From Actinocatenispora rupis (GTDB lineage: Bacteria > Actinomycetota > Actinomycetes > Mycobacteriales > Micromonosporaceae): DNA of 64,000 nt. Below are positions 7,899-15,286 of this stretch, one piece after another. Position 1 is the stretch's first letter, and each line of letters opens with the position of its first letter. Under the pieces are notes generated by a model that searched no databases, was not told the DNA's origin, and was given only the letters and a program-made list of their open reading frames with translations. The translations under genes and the position numbers were made by a program. The stretch is taken from positions 1-64,000 of the forward strand of contig NZ_BOMB01000010.1 of the NCBI RefSeq assembly GCF_016861975.1, written 5' to 3'.

Positions 7899-8118
7899 GC
7901 CGCCTCGCCTTCCCCGTACCTGTGCGCGAACGTACCAATGGCACGGGTGAAGCGGCGGAACGTCGTGGTCGTCGGGCACTTCCACGATCTGGCGGAGGGC
8001 GCGCGGTGAACTGGCGCGCCCAGGCCGCGTCAAGCGCCCGGCCCAACGCCCGGGTTTGCTTGTGGTGCAACGGAAGGGGGGCCGGCCCGACACTTGGGCC
8101 GGGCCGGATCCCGGTGGG

Positions 8119-8517
8119 TCAGGTGTCGAAGCCGAGCGTGGCGTACTCGTGGGCGCTGCGTTCGACGCAGAACTCGTTGCCTTCGGGGTCGGCGAAGACG
8201 ACCCAGCCGCGGCCTTCCGGGGTACGCCGGTCGTGGAGGATCCGGCCGCCGAGCCGCTGTACGCGCTCGACCTCGGCGTTCATGCCGCGTTCGTCGGTGG
8301 GCTGGAGGTCGAGGTGGACGCGGTTCTTGGCGGCCCGGCCTTCCGGTACGCGGACGAACAGCATGCCGGGGCCGCCGGGGAGGTCGAGGACGGCTTCGGG
8401 GTCGCCGGGCTTGTCGTCGTCGCTCAGCGGTCGGCCGAGCAGGGCGCTCCAGAACAACCCCAGGTCGTACGGGTCACCGGAGCAGTCGATGGTGATGTGA
8501 CGGATCGTGGGAAACAT
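8119..8517 (-). CDS. VOC-superfamily (glyoxalase/bleomycin-resistance fold) protein
   Basis: The 132-residue protein has the paired beta-alpha-beta-beta-beta modules of the vicinal oxygen chelate fold: TIRHITIDCSGDPYDLGLFW at the N-terminus, RVHLDLQPTD in the middle, and GWVVFADPEGNEFCV near the C-terminus. The last is the usual second metal-side strand. ATG at 8517 is preferred over the GTG at 8523 because AGGAG lies six bases before the ATG. Members may be enzymes or drug-binding proteins; the ligand is unknown. Confidence 0.88.
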   Translation of the reverse strand: MFPTIRHITIDCSGDPYDLGLFWSALLGRPLSDDDKPGDPEAVLDLPGGPGMLFVRVPEGRAAKNRVHLDLQPTDERGMNAEVERVQRLGGRILHDRRTPEGRGWVVFADPEGNEFCVERSAHEYATLGFDT

Positions 8518-8822
8518 GGGCACTCCTGTTCGTGGGGTGCCTCCCGACGGCGTGCGCGGCCGGGAGACGCGTTCGTCCGGTCATGCGCCACACCTCCTCT
8601 CGTACGCCGGGCAGCGGTTCCGGTTTAGCCGCAACGGTTCTCGGCCGCAACCGATTTCGGCGACGGGGTACCCATCCGGCACGGGGCGGGGGAGCGACTG
8701 CGCGAGTACGACGATCGCGCGCAGTTCCTCTCCGCCCCGCGCCTGGATAGCGCTGTTGGACGGCGCTGCCCGGGGCCGCTGGCTCAGTCGCTCATGCACG
8801 GTTCCCTTGCGGGACAACGGGA
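8518..8822. other. Gene-free interval
   Basis: About 300 bases between the VOC gene and the agmatine deiminase gene. An 81-codon frame on the minus strand covers most of it, but it has poor codon bias and no ribosome site, so I leave it out. I see no clear terminator or repeat. Confidence 0.4.
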
Positions 8823-9893
8823 TCACGCGGTCGGGATCTGCTGGGTGGCGCAGTGGACGTTGCCGCCGCCGAGCAGCAGCTCACGGGTCTCCAGGCCCAC
8901 CACGGTACGGTCCGGGAACAGTCGGGCGAGGAAGCCGCGCGCCTCGTCGTCGTACTCGGGGTCGAGGAGCGGCATGAACACGTGCCCGTTCGCCAGGTAC
9001 GCGTTGCAGTACGAGGCGGCCAGCCGCACCGGCCCCGTCGGTACGCCGGCGACCGTGTCCACGCCGCGGATCTCGTCGTCCGTCGCGTACGCGGGTGCGG
9101 GCAGGCGCAGCTTCTCCACCCGGATCCGGCGCCCCCCGGCGTCCACCGCGCCACTCAACCGTTCGTACGCGGCGGCGCACCGTTCCGACTGCGGGTCGGC
9201 GGGATCGTCGGTCCAGGCCAGGCAGACCACGCCCGGCGCGGCGAAGAACGCGACGTTGTCCACGTGCCCGGTCGGGTCGTCGACGAGGCCGGATTCCAAC
9301 CACAGCACCGTATCCACGCCGAGATGGTCGCGCAGCACGGCCTCCACCCGGGTTCGGCCGACGCCCGGGTTGCGGCGCGGATCCAGCAACGCCGCCTCCG
9401 TCACCAGGCACGTACCGGCCCCGTCGACGTGCAGCGCGCCGCCCTCGGCGACCAGCGGCGCGCGGTACCGCGGAGTGCCGGTGAGGTCGAGCATCTTGCG
9501 GCCGAACAGGTCGTCGTCCGCCCAGCAGGGATACTGCGCGCCGTACCCGTTGAAGCGGAAGTCGACGCCGCGCCGCCCGCCCCGCCCGTCCAGCACGTAC
9601 GTGGGGGCGATGTCGCGCGCCCAGCCGAGCCACGTCGTCGCCTCCACGACCCGGATCCGCGCCGCGAGCCGGGACCGCGCATGCGGGTACTGCCCGCCCG
9701 ACACGGTCACGGTGACGCGCTCCCCGGTCTCCGCGATCGCGTTCGCCAGTACGGCCAGGGCCCGTTGCGCGTGCCGCGCGCCGTCGCGCCAGGCGTACCC
9801 GTTCTCCGGCCAGACCAGCAGGCAACCGTCGTGCGGCGCCCACTCCGCCGGCATCGAGAACCCTTGCGCCGCAGGCGATCCCGGTGCCGTCAC
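8823..9893 (-). CDS. aguA: Agmatine deiminase (porphyromonas-type peptidyl-arginine deiminase family)
   Basis: The enzyme hydrolyses agmatine to N-carbamoylputrescine. The 356-residue length is normal for AguA. The guanidine-binding and catalytic motifs are present: MPAEWAPHDGCLLVWPEN near the start, WARDIAPTYVLDG (~95), EGGALHVDG (~155), DDPTGHVDNVAFF (~225), and the nucleophile Cys348 in GGGNVHCATQQIP. Its GTG start overlaps the stop of the membrane-protein gene upstream (GTGA), so the two are translated together. No carbamoylputrescine amidase is visible, so the pathway must be completed elsewhere. Confidence 0.92.
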   Translation of the reverse strand: MTAPGSPAAQGFSMPAEWAPHDGCLLVWPENGYAWRDGARHAQRALAVLANAIAETGERVTVTVSGGQYPHARSRLAARIRVVEATTWLGWARDIAPTYVLDGRGGRRGVDFRFNGYGAQYPCWADDDLFGRKMLDLTGTPRYRAPLVAEGGALHVDGAGTCLVTEAALLDPRRNPGVGRTRVEAVLRDHLGVDTVLWLESGLVDDPTGHVDNVAFFAAPGVVCLAWTDDPADPQSERCAAAYERLSGAVDAGGRRIRVEKLRLPAPAYATDDEIRGVDTVAGVPTGPVRLAASYCNAYLANGHVFMPLLDPEYDDEARGFLARLFPDRTVVGLETRELLLGGGNVHCATQQIPTA

Positions 9894-10831
9894 CGCGCAC
9901 CGCCCAGAGCCGTACGCCGGCGGTACGCGAGCATCCAGCCGACCAGGACGGGCAGTACCGCGAACTCCACCACCGGCGAGACGCCCGCCGCCACCCGTAC
10001 CGGCAGCGTGAACACCAGCACCATGCGGGCAGCGGCCTCCGCCACCAGGCCGGTGCCGAGCACCGCGGTCTGCACTCGGTGCCGCCGCATCCCGTCCGCG
10101 TCGACCGTCGCCCGGTGCACCCGGCGCGCCAGGTATGCCGTCGCCGGCGTCGCCGTCGCGCACGTCGCCAGGAACACCGCGCCGGCCAGCCCACTCGTCA
10201 ACGGATCCCGTACCAGCAGCAGCCGCTCGTCCGCCGTCGCCACCGCCAGCCCGAACATCACCGCGTACATGCCGAGCATGAACGCCGCCAGCCCGTCGAC
10301 CCGGCGGTCCAGCGCCACCGTCACCAGCAGCCAACCACCCGCCACCACCGTCGCCGCGAGCAGCGCCCGCCATGTCGGCACCCCCGCCAGGAACAGCCCG
10401 TAGTACGCCAGCGGCGAGATCCCGAGATCGAGCGCCAACCGCGCCAGCCGCCGTACTCCTCGCCCGGTCCTTCGCCGACCGTCCGGGCCGGATTCCTTGT
10501 CCGGCAAGGGTTCCGCATCCTGTGTCGGGCGTGCTGCGCTCGCTGCCCCCGACGAAGCAGATGCTGCGCCCGCTGTGCCGGGCGGTGCGGATGTGGTGCC
10601 GTGTCCGGGTGTCCCGTGACGGCCGCCGTCCTGGCGAGGTTCGGCCGCGGGAGTGCGGCCGGCTTCCGTTGCGGCGCCTCGGTGGTACGCCACCGGCGGC
10701 CCGGGAGTGGGTTCCCGGGTGTGCCGTTCGCGCGGGCCGGCCGTGCCCCGGTCGTACGGGATGGGGCGGTGATCGCCGAACGGGTCCTTCGGGTTCGAGG
10801 TGGCCCGGTGTCGGCTGACGGCGGCGTCCAT
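9890..10831 (-). CDS. VC0807-family membrane protein with long disordered N-terminus
   Basis: The 313-residue protein begins with ~120 residues of low-complexity Pro/Arg/Gly/Ala sequence. It then has about six hydrophobic segments, starting with SPLAYYGLFLAGV and including WRALLAATVVAGGWLLV and LAAFMLGMYAVMFGLAVATA. The membrane part resembles the VC0807 family of unknown function. AAGGAG precedes the ATG at 10831. It is read divergently from a TetR gene whose palindromic sites lie between them, and it is coupled to the agmatine deiminase downstream. A transport role is possible but unproven. Confidence 0.7.
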   Translation of the reverse strand: MDAAVSRHRATSNPKDPFGDHRPIPYDRGTAGPRERHTREPTPGPPVAYHRGAATEAGRTPAAEPRQDGGRHGTPGHGTTSAPPGTAGAASASSGAASAARPTQDAEPLPDKESGPDGRRRTGRGVRRLARLALDLGISPLAYYGLFLAGVPTWRALLAATVVAGGWLLVTVALDRRVDGLAAFMLGMYAVMFGLAVATADERLLLVRDPLTSGLAGAVFLATCATATPATAYLARRVHRATVDADGMRRHRVQTAVLGTGLVAEAAARMVLVFTLPVRVAAGVSPVVEFAVLPVLVGWMLAYRRRTALGGAR

Positions 10832-10843
10832 GGCAACTCCTTT

Positions 10844-10861
10844 CTATCTCGACTGTGATAC
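10844..10861. promoter_or_regulatory. Second, degenerate TetR operator
   Basis: This 18-base stretch matches the perfect palindrome at 10870 at 13 positions and keeps the half site CTGTGATA. It is nearest the membrane-protein start, so it may be the site that represses that side. Confidence 0.5.
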
Positions 10862-10869
10862 AACGAAAG

Positions 10870-10887
10870 CTATCACAGCTGTGATAG
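10870..10887. promoter_or_regulatory. Perfect 18-bp palindrome, TetR operator
   Basis: CTATCACAGCTGTGATAG is a perfect palindrome in the 65-base gap between divergent genes, ending nine bases before the tetR start. It is the likely operator for autoregulation and for control of the membrane protein/agmatine deiminase pair. Confidence 0.8.
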
Positions 10888-10896
10888 AAAGGTGGC

Positions 10897-11508
10897 ATGC
10901 CGAGGAAGGTCGATGCGGACGAGCGCCGCCGCCACGTCGTCGAGGCCCTGTTCCGCGTGGCTGTACGGGACGGGTTGGCGCGCGCGTCCCTGCGTACGGT
11001 CGCGGACGAGGCGGGGCTGAACATCGGCTCGCTCCGGCACTACTTCGCCAGCCAGTCGGACCTCATGCGGTTCGCGATGCGCGCCATGCTGGAGCAGGTC
11101 GGCGAACGGATGCGGCACGGCCTGGCCGATCTCGCCGGGCAACGGGGCGCGCCTGCGGCGCAACGGATCCGTACCGCGGGGAAGTTGTTGGGGGAGCTGC
11201 TGCCGCTGGACGACGTACGGCGGGCCGAGGTCACCGTCTTCCTCGACTTCGCGGCGCTGGCCCGGACCCGGCCCGATCTGCACGATCTCGCCGACGAGGC
11301 GGCCCGGGGCAGCCGCACCGCGGTCCGCCGCATCCTCGCGTACGTGACGGGTCTGTCGCCGCGCGCCCGCGCCCTCGACGTGGAGACCGAACGCCTGCTG
11401 TCCCTGCTGGACGGCCTCGGCATCAACGCCGTCCTGCACCCCGACCTGGTCACCGCGGACGATGCGGTACGCGTGGTCGACGCCCACCTGCGCGCCCTCG
11501 CCCGGTGA
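10897..11508 (+). CDS. TetR/AcrR-family repressor
   Basis: The 203-residue regulator has an N-terminal TetR helix-turn-helix (residues ~8-55) with the recognition segment TVADEAGLNIGSLRHYF and a C-terminal helical ligand domain. The start at 10897 follows GAAAGG. Its position opposite the VC0807-type/agmatine deiminase operon, with a perfect palindrome between, suggests that it represses both directions. A polyamine-like or lipophilic inducer is conceivable, but nothing in the sequence shows it. Confidence 0.93.
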   Translation: MPRKVDADERRRHVVEALFRVAVRDGLARASLRTVADEAGLNIGSLRHYFASQSDLMRFAMRAMLEQVGERMRHGLADLAGQRGAPAAQRIRTAGKLLGELLPLDDVRRAEVTVFLDFAALARTRPDLHDLADEAARGSRTAVRRILAYVTGLSPRARALDVETERLLSLLDGLGINAVLHPDLVTADDAVRVVDAHLRALAR

Positions 11509-11522
11509 AGCCGTGACCGGTC

Positions 11523-11755
11523 GGAACCGCTACCACGCAACGGACTCACGGCACTTCGCGGTCGGGTACGAAGCCGGGAACGCCTTGCCGTGCCGCGCCT
11601 CCGCTGGGGCTTCACCGATCGAGGGTCGTTACTGCGCAACGTATCCGCGGGAGTTCGCGGTCGGCTGCGAAGCCCTGAGCGCCCCGGCGTGCCGCCCCGC
11701 TGGGGCGCCATCGGTCGAGAACCGTTGCTGCGGAATGGATCCGCGGGTCAGGGTA
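11523..11755. repeat. Diverged tandem repeat, ~97-bp unit, 2.3 copies
   Basis: Copies start near 11523, 11622 and 11720. Shared landmarks are TTCGCGGTCGG at 11555 and 11654, GCGCAACGTATCCGCGGG-like blocks, and (A/G)TCGAG at 11619 and 11715. The third copy is partial and carries the stop codon of the HAD gene. No gene is seen here. The copies differ at many positions, so the duplication is old. Confidence 0.65.
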
Positions 11756-12221
11756 AGGTGCGGAGCCAGGCGTGGATGGTGGCGTAGTCGTCGGGGGTGA
11801 GGCCGCGGGTGGGGTCGATCCGGTGCAGCAGCGCCGGTCCCGGGTGGTGCGCGGCGACCCGGCGGCGGTCGGCGGCGCCGATCTCGTCGTCGATCCAGGC
11901 GAACGCGCGGCCCGCCGCCCAGTCGACCAGCATGTCCGTTTTCCAGTGCCGCCCGCCGGTACCCGGGTCGTCGGACGGCCAGTGGACGACCGGCAGCGGC
12001 GGGAGGCCGAGCCTGGGCGCCACCTCGTCGTTCGCGTCGTCCAGCCAGCTGGTCGCCCACACCAGGGTGCAGCCGAGTGCCGCGAGCCGTGGCCCGTGCG
12101 CCGGGTCGATCCGGGCGAGCAGCGGGTTGGCGCCGGCCGGGCCGTACGTCGGATGCCTTGTGGTACCGCCGAACGGGATCAGCGGCCCGTCCACGTCGAG
12201 GAACAGCAGGGGCCGGGTCAC
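11748..12221 (-). CDS. HAD-superfamily hydrolase-like protein
   Basis: The 157-residue protein opens with LLFLDVDGPLIPFG, the HAD nucleophile motif DxDG. The middle motif is TLVWATSWLDDANDEV (motif II-like T/S-W), and WIDDEI near residue 115 supplies the late acidic motif. It resembles the small HAD proteins found in actinobacteria whose substrate is unknown. The GTG start at 12221 sits six bases after TACCGT, a leaderless promoter. The 3' end lies in the diverged repeat. Confidence 0.82.
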   Translation of the reverse strand: MTRPLLFLDVDGPLIPFGGTTRHPTYGPAGANPLLARIDPAHGPRLAALGCTLVWATSWLDDANDEVAPRLGLPPLPVVHWPSDDPGTGGRHWKTDMLVDWAAGRAFAWIDDEIGAADRRRVAAHHPGPALLHRIDPTRGLTPDDYATIHAWLRTLP

Positions 12222-12227
12222 ACCGGG

Positions 12228-12233
12228 ACGGTA
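12228..12233 (-). promoter_or_regulatory. Leaderless -10 box for HAD gene
   Basis: On the minus strand TACCGT ends six bases before the GTG at 12221. Confidence 0.55.
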
Positions 12234-12245
12234 CCGGTGGACCTG

Positions 12246-12274
12246 TTGCGGTGGACGTGTGCGGGCGGTAGTGT
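12246..12274 (+). promoter_or_regulatory. Promoter for the uORF/tandem-GNAT transcript
   Basis: TTGCGG at 12246-12251 and TAGTGT at 12269-12274 are separated by 17 bases. A transcript starting near 12281 would carry a ~45-base leader with the AGGAGG at 12311 in front of the small ORF. Confidence 0.6.
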
Positions 12275-12326
12275 TCGCCCGGCCGCGACCGGGCGGACCC
12301 ATCGGTACGGAGGAGGTGTGCAGCAG

Positions 12327-12425
12327 ATGCGCACGACTGCTGAGCTGTCGAACCCGATTTCGACGTTCGCCACCTCACGATGGAGTCACCTTGTCCGTTC
12401 GTCTTACCCCGCTGGTCGATCCTGA
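12327..12425 (+). CDS. Small upstream ORF (32 codons) overlapping the GNAT start
   Basis: An ATG at 12327 follows a full AGGAGG at 12311-12316, the best ribosome site in this region. The peptide starts MRTTAELSNPISTF and ends at a TGA at 12423-12425. That stop is 35 bases inside the next gene, whose TTG start is at 12391. An RNA hairpin, GTCGAA/TTCGAC at 12347-12364, lies within the ORF. The arrangement suggests a leader peptide or coupling device. No homologue is recognised. Confidence 0.5.
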   Translation: MRTTAELSNPISTFATSRWSHLVRSSYPAGRS

Positions 12426-13275
12426 GCAGAGCGCGCTGAGCCACCGTCTCGCGTGGCTCGCGTCCGACGCCGACGGCGTACCCGTCGGATCCGCGTTCGT
12501 GCGGCTGTTCCTCGGGCCGAACCAGCGTCACCTGTCCGAGCTGGACCTCCAGGTCCACCCGTCCGCCCGCCGGCGCGGTACGGGCACGCTCCTGTTGCAC
12601 GCCGCCGCGGACGCCGCGCGCGCCGACGGTCGGCGTTCCCTCGTCACGGAGGTCGACGAGGGTTCGCCGGGCGCGGAGTTCCTGTCGGCGCGCGGTTTCG
12701 CCGCGGTGCTGACCACGACGTACACCCGGTTGGCGTTGTCCGATGTGGACGTGCCGGCGCTCGCCGCGGCCGGCACCACCCCACATCCCGGCTACGAGCT
12801 GGTCTCCTGGGACGGTACGGTCCCGGACGGCTGGGCGGAGGAGTTCGCCCGGTCGCACCGCGCGATGGACGACATGCCGATGGGCGACATGGACCATGGC
12901 CACGTCGACTGGGACGTCGACCGGGTACGCAGCGCCGCGGAGGCGGTGGCGCGCCGCGGCGAGCTGCTGTACACGGTGGCGGTGGTGGACACCGCCGACG
13001 GTTCGATGGTCGGGTACAGCGAACTCGTCGTGCCGGGCGACGGCACGGGCGACGGCCAGCACTACGGCACCGGCGTACTCCCGGAGCACCGCGGGCACGG
13101 CCTCGCGTACTGGATGAAGGCGGCGACGATCGTCCGGGTCCGGGACAGGTACCCGGATCTGGCCGGTCTGTGCACCGACACCGCCGACGACAACGCGCCG
13201 ATGCGCGCGGTCAACGACCGGCTGGGCTACGCGCCCACGCACCGGACCGTCCGGTACCAGCTCGATCTCGGCTGA
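12391..13275 (+). CDS. Tandem GNAT acetyltransferase
   Basis: The 294-residue protein contains two GNAT folds. The first has HLSELDLQVHPSARRRGTG (acetyl-CoA loop) around residues 50-68. The second has YGTGVLPEHRGHGLAYWMKA around 225. Tandem GNATs in actinobacteria include mycothiol synthase and drug or peptide acetyltransferases; this one lacks obvious MshD landmarks. No ATG or GTG fits the frame: TTG at 12391, five bases after GGAG, is the best start. It overlaps a well-initiated 32-codon ORF, so its translation is probably coupled. A 15-bp hairpin follows. Confidence 0.85.
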   Translation: MSVRLTPLVDPEQSALSHRLAWLASDADGVPVGSAFVRLFLGPNQRHLSELDLQVHPSARRRGTGTLLLHAAADAARADGRRSLVTEVDEGSPGAEFLSARGFAAVLTTTYTRLALSDVDVPALAAAGTTPHPGYELVSWDGTVPDGWAEEFARSHRAMDDMPMGDMDHGHVDWDVDRVRSAAEAVARRGELLYTVAVVDTADGSMVGYSELVVPGDGTGDGQHYGTGVLPEHRGHGLAYWMKAATIVRVRDRYPDLAGLCTDTADDNAPMRAVNDRLGYAPTHRTVRYQLDLG

Positions 13276-13288
13276 CGGCCGCTTCCCG

Positions 13289-13322
13289 ACCCGCGCACCG
13301 GTCCGTCGACCGGTGCGCGGGT
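13289..13322. terminator. 15-bp perfect hairpin
   Basis: ACCCGCGCACCGGTC and GACCGGTGCGCGGGT pair perfectly around the loop CGTC. It lies 14 bases after the GNAT stop and separates it from the methyltransferase gene. Confidence 0.8.
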
Positions 13323-13353
13323 GTCCGCTGCTTCCGGAAAGGTAGGCCGAACC

Positions 13354-14091
13354 ATGGATCGTGCCCGGATCTCCGACATCGCGCACGCCGACCACCCGAT
13401 CAGGTCACCGCTCGACGACCGCAGCGTCGCGGCGCTGCTGGACCACGCCCTGCCGCGCGGTGACGAGCGAGTACTCGACCTCGGTTGTGGCGGCGCGGAG
13501 TGGCTGCTGCGCGCGCTGACCACCCGGCCCCGGGCGTACGCCGAGGGGGTGGACGTGTCGGCCGGCGCGCTGGCGCGGGCCCGGCGGTCGGCCGACGAGC
13601 GCGGCGTCGGCGACCGTCTCGTCCTGCACCGGCAGGACGCCGCCATTTTCGCCGCTGCCCGGCAGTACGACGTGGTGGTGTGCGTGGGGTCCACGCACGC
13701 GCTCGGCGGGCTGCTGCCGACCCTCGACGCCGCGCGCGGTCACCTGGCGCCCGGCGGCCGGATCCTCGTCGGCGACGGCTACTGGTCGGGCACCCCGACG
13801 CGCGAGGCGGTCGACATGCTCGGCGATCTCGCCGACCTGGCGACCACCGTGGAGCGGGTCGCTGCCGCCGGCTGGACGCCGCGGTACGGGCACGTCAGCA
13901 CCCGCGCCGAACTCGACGCGTACGAGTGGGCGTGCTGGGGTTCGCTGGCCGCGTGGGCGCTGGACCACCCGGACGACCCGGACCGCGCCGACGCGCTGGC
14001 CACCGCGGCCGAGCGGCGTACCGAATGGTTGCGGGGCTACCGCGACGTGTTCGGCTTCGTCTCGCTCGTCCTCGGCCGTACGCCGGAGTGA
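13354..14091 (+). CDS. SAM-dependent methyltransferase
   Basis: The 245-residue protein has a class I SAM site, ERVLDLGCGGAEWLLRAL at ~38-55. It also has the acidic strand AEGVDVSAGALARARR, and YDVVVCVGSTHALGG in place of motif IV. The closing LAPGGRILVGDGYW is the usual post-motif III. It resembles the SmtA/UbiE-like methyltransferase domain proteins of unknown substrate. ATG at 13354 is preferred, 11 codons after an in-frame GTG that lies within the preceding hairpin. It converges with the GNAT gene at 14123. Confidence 0.85.
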   Translation: MDRARISDIAHADHPIRSPLDDRSVAALLDHALPRGDERVLDLGCGGAEWLLRALTTRPRAYAEGVDVSAGALARARRSADERGVGDRLVLHRQDAAIFAAARQYDVVVCVGSTHALGGLLPTLDAARGHLAPGGRILVGDGYWSGTPTREAVDMLGDLADLATTVERVAAAGWTPRYGHVSTRAELDAYEWACWGSLAAWALDHPDDPDRADALATAAERRTEWLRGYRDVFGFVSLVLGRTPE

Positions 14092-14122
14092 CGCGGTCGT
14101 TCCCCGTGGCCGGGGAACGGCG

Positions 14123-14596
14123 TCACCGCCGGAGCCGGTACACCTGGCGGGATCCGCCCTCCGGGCCCGGTTCGGCCGGTTCGGCGGGCTCGAAGCCGAG
14201 CCGCTCGTAGAACACGCGGGCACCGCTGGCCGTCGCACCCGGATGGTCGGCGCCGAACGTGACGACCTCGACGCTGCCCGGCCCGTCGACGTACCGGTCG
14301 AGCGCGTCGGCCAGCAGCGCCCGCCCCACCCCGCCACCGCGGGCCGACGCGTCCACCACCAACCAGTGCACCCGGTACGTCGGGGCGGCGCCGCCGAACA
14401 GCAGGCCACCGAGCAGCGGAGTACCGGGGGAGTCGGCGACGAGCGCGGCGGACCGTCCAATGTGGCGGGTCACGGCGGCGTGGAAGCCGGGATCGCCGAC
14501 CATCGGGCCGAACCAGTGCTCGACCTGCGCGGCCAGAGCCAGGAACCCGGCGAGGTCCGCGGGTCGCGCCAGCCTGATCCGGACGTCCCCGTTCAC
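14123..14596 (-). CDS. GNAT N-acetyltransferase
   Basis: The 157-residue single-domain GNAT has the acetyl-CoA binding motif VDASARGGGVGRALLADAL at ~85-103 and the C-terminal ARVFYERLGFEP. The GTG start overlaps the stop codon of the TetR gene upstream (GTGA), so the two form a coupled operon. A TetR-GNAT pair suggests an inducible detoxification enzyme, but the substrate is not evident. Confidence 0.88.
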   Translation of the reverse strand: MNGDVRIRLARPADLAGFLALAAQVEHWFGPMVGDPGFHAAVTRHIGRSAALVADSPGTPLLGGLLFGGAAPTYRVHWLVVDASARGGGVGRALLADALDRYVDGPGSVEVVTFGADHPGATASGARVFYERLGFEPAEPAEPGPEGGSRQVYRLRR

Positions 14597-15129
14597 CGTC
14601 CGCCGCCGGCGGTGATGAGGGCGTAGGCGAGGCCGGCGGAGCGTTCGGCGATCTCCTGCGGCGTACCCGGCCGGTCGTGGTCGAGCCACCAGGTGATCGT
14701 CTCCGCGAACATGCCGGAGAGTACGGCGGGGAGCAGGTCGTCCTGGCCGGGGAAGTGCGGTGCGACCATCTCGGCGAGCGACGACCGCATCCGCGCGGCG
14801 AACCAGGCGCTGCCCCGCCGACCGAGCAGCGCCCCGTACAGCCGGTGGTAGGCGTCGATGTGCTCGAAGAACGCCACCCAGCGCGCCATCGTGGGGCGCT
14901 CGTCGTCGCCGATCGTGCCGCGCACCTCGGCCATCGCCTCGTCGAACACCTGCTCCACCAACTGGTACTTGTCCCGGTACCCGCGGTAGAAGGCGGCGCG
15001 GCTGACCATCGCGCGTTCGGTGATCGCGCCGACGGTGACCTTGTCGAAGCCGCGTTCCTCGATCAGGTCGACCAGCGCCTCGCGCAACAGCCTCCGGGTG
15101 CGCCGCACTCGCAGATCCGACTGGGACAC
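14593..15129 (-). CDS. TetR-family repressor
   Basis: The 178-residue protein has the TetR helix-turn-helix near the N-terminus (TVGAITERAMVSRAAFYRGY) and a short helical ligand domain with two Trp residues (TITWWLDHDRPG). The GTG start is at 15129. It is divergent from a quinone-reductase gene 157 bases away and coupled to the GNAT gene downstream; both are candidate targets. A short inverted repeat GACAG-A-CTGTC at 15231-15241 lies in the divergent region. Confidence 0.92.
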   Translation of the reverse strand: MSQSDLRVRRTRRLLREALVDLIEERGFDKVTVGAITERAMVSRAAFYRGYRDKYQLVEQVFDEAMAEVRGTIGDDERPTMARWVAFFEHIDAYHRLYGALLGRRGSAWFAARMRSSLAEMVAPHFPGQDDLLPAVLSGMFAETITWWLDHDRPGTPQEIAERSAGLAYALITAGGGR

Positions 15130-15230
15130 TCTCGGCTCCCTGTCTCGTTCGGGACGGTACGGCCGGACTGTGGCTTGGCGGGTCGCCGCCCGGCCGTGAG
15201 ACTGGGCGGCGGACGCCCCGACCCGGCTGA

Positions 15231-15241
15231 GACAGACTGTC
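15231..15241. promoter_or_regulatory. Short inverted repeat in TetR/quinone-reductase divergent region
   Basis: GACAG-A-CTGTC is a perfect 5-base inverted repeat. A related GACAG-GGA-CTGTC occurs at 16275-16287 before the PadR-like gene. Both may be half-site pairs for a regulator, but they are short and could be chance. Confidence 0.3.
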
Positions 15242-15286
15242 CCGCCCGGTCCGGCGTGTCAATTCCCACGACCGAGGAGCACACCC

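Noticed and set aside
8581-8826. 81-codon frame between the VOC and agmatine deiminase genes
   Set aside because: No ribosome site, weak codon bias and no recognisable fold; it also overlaps the end of aguA.
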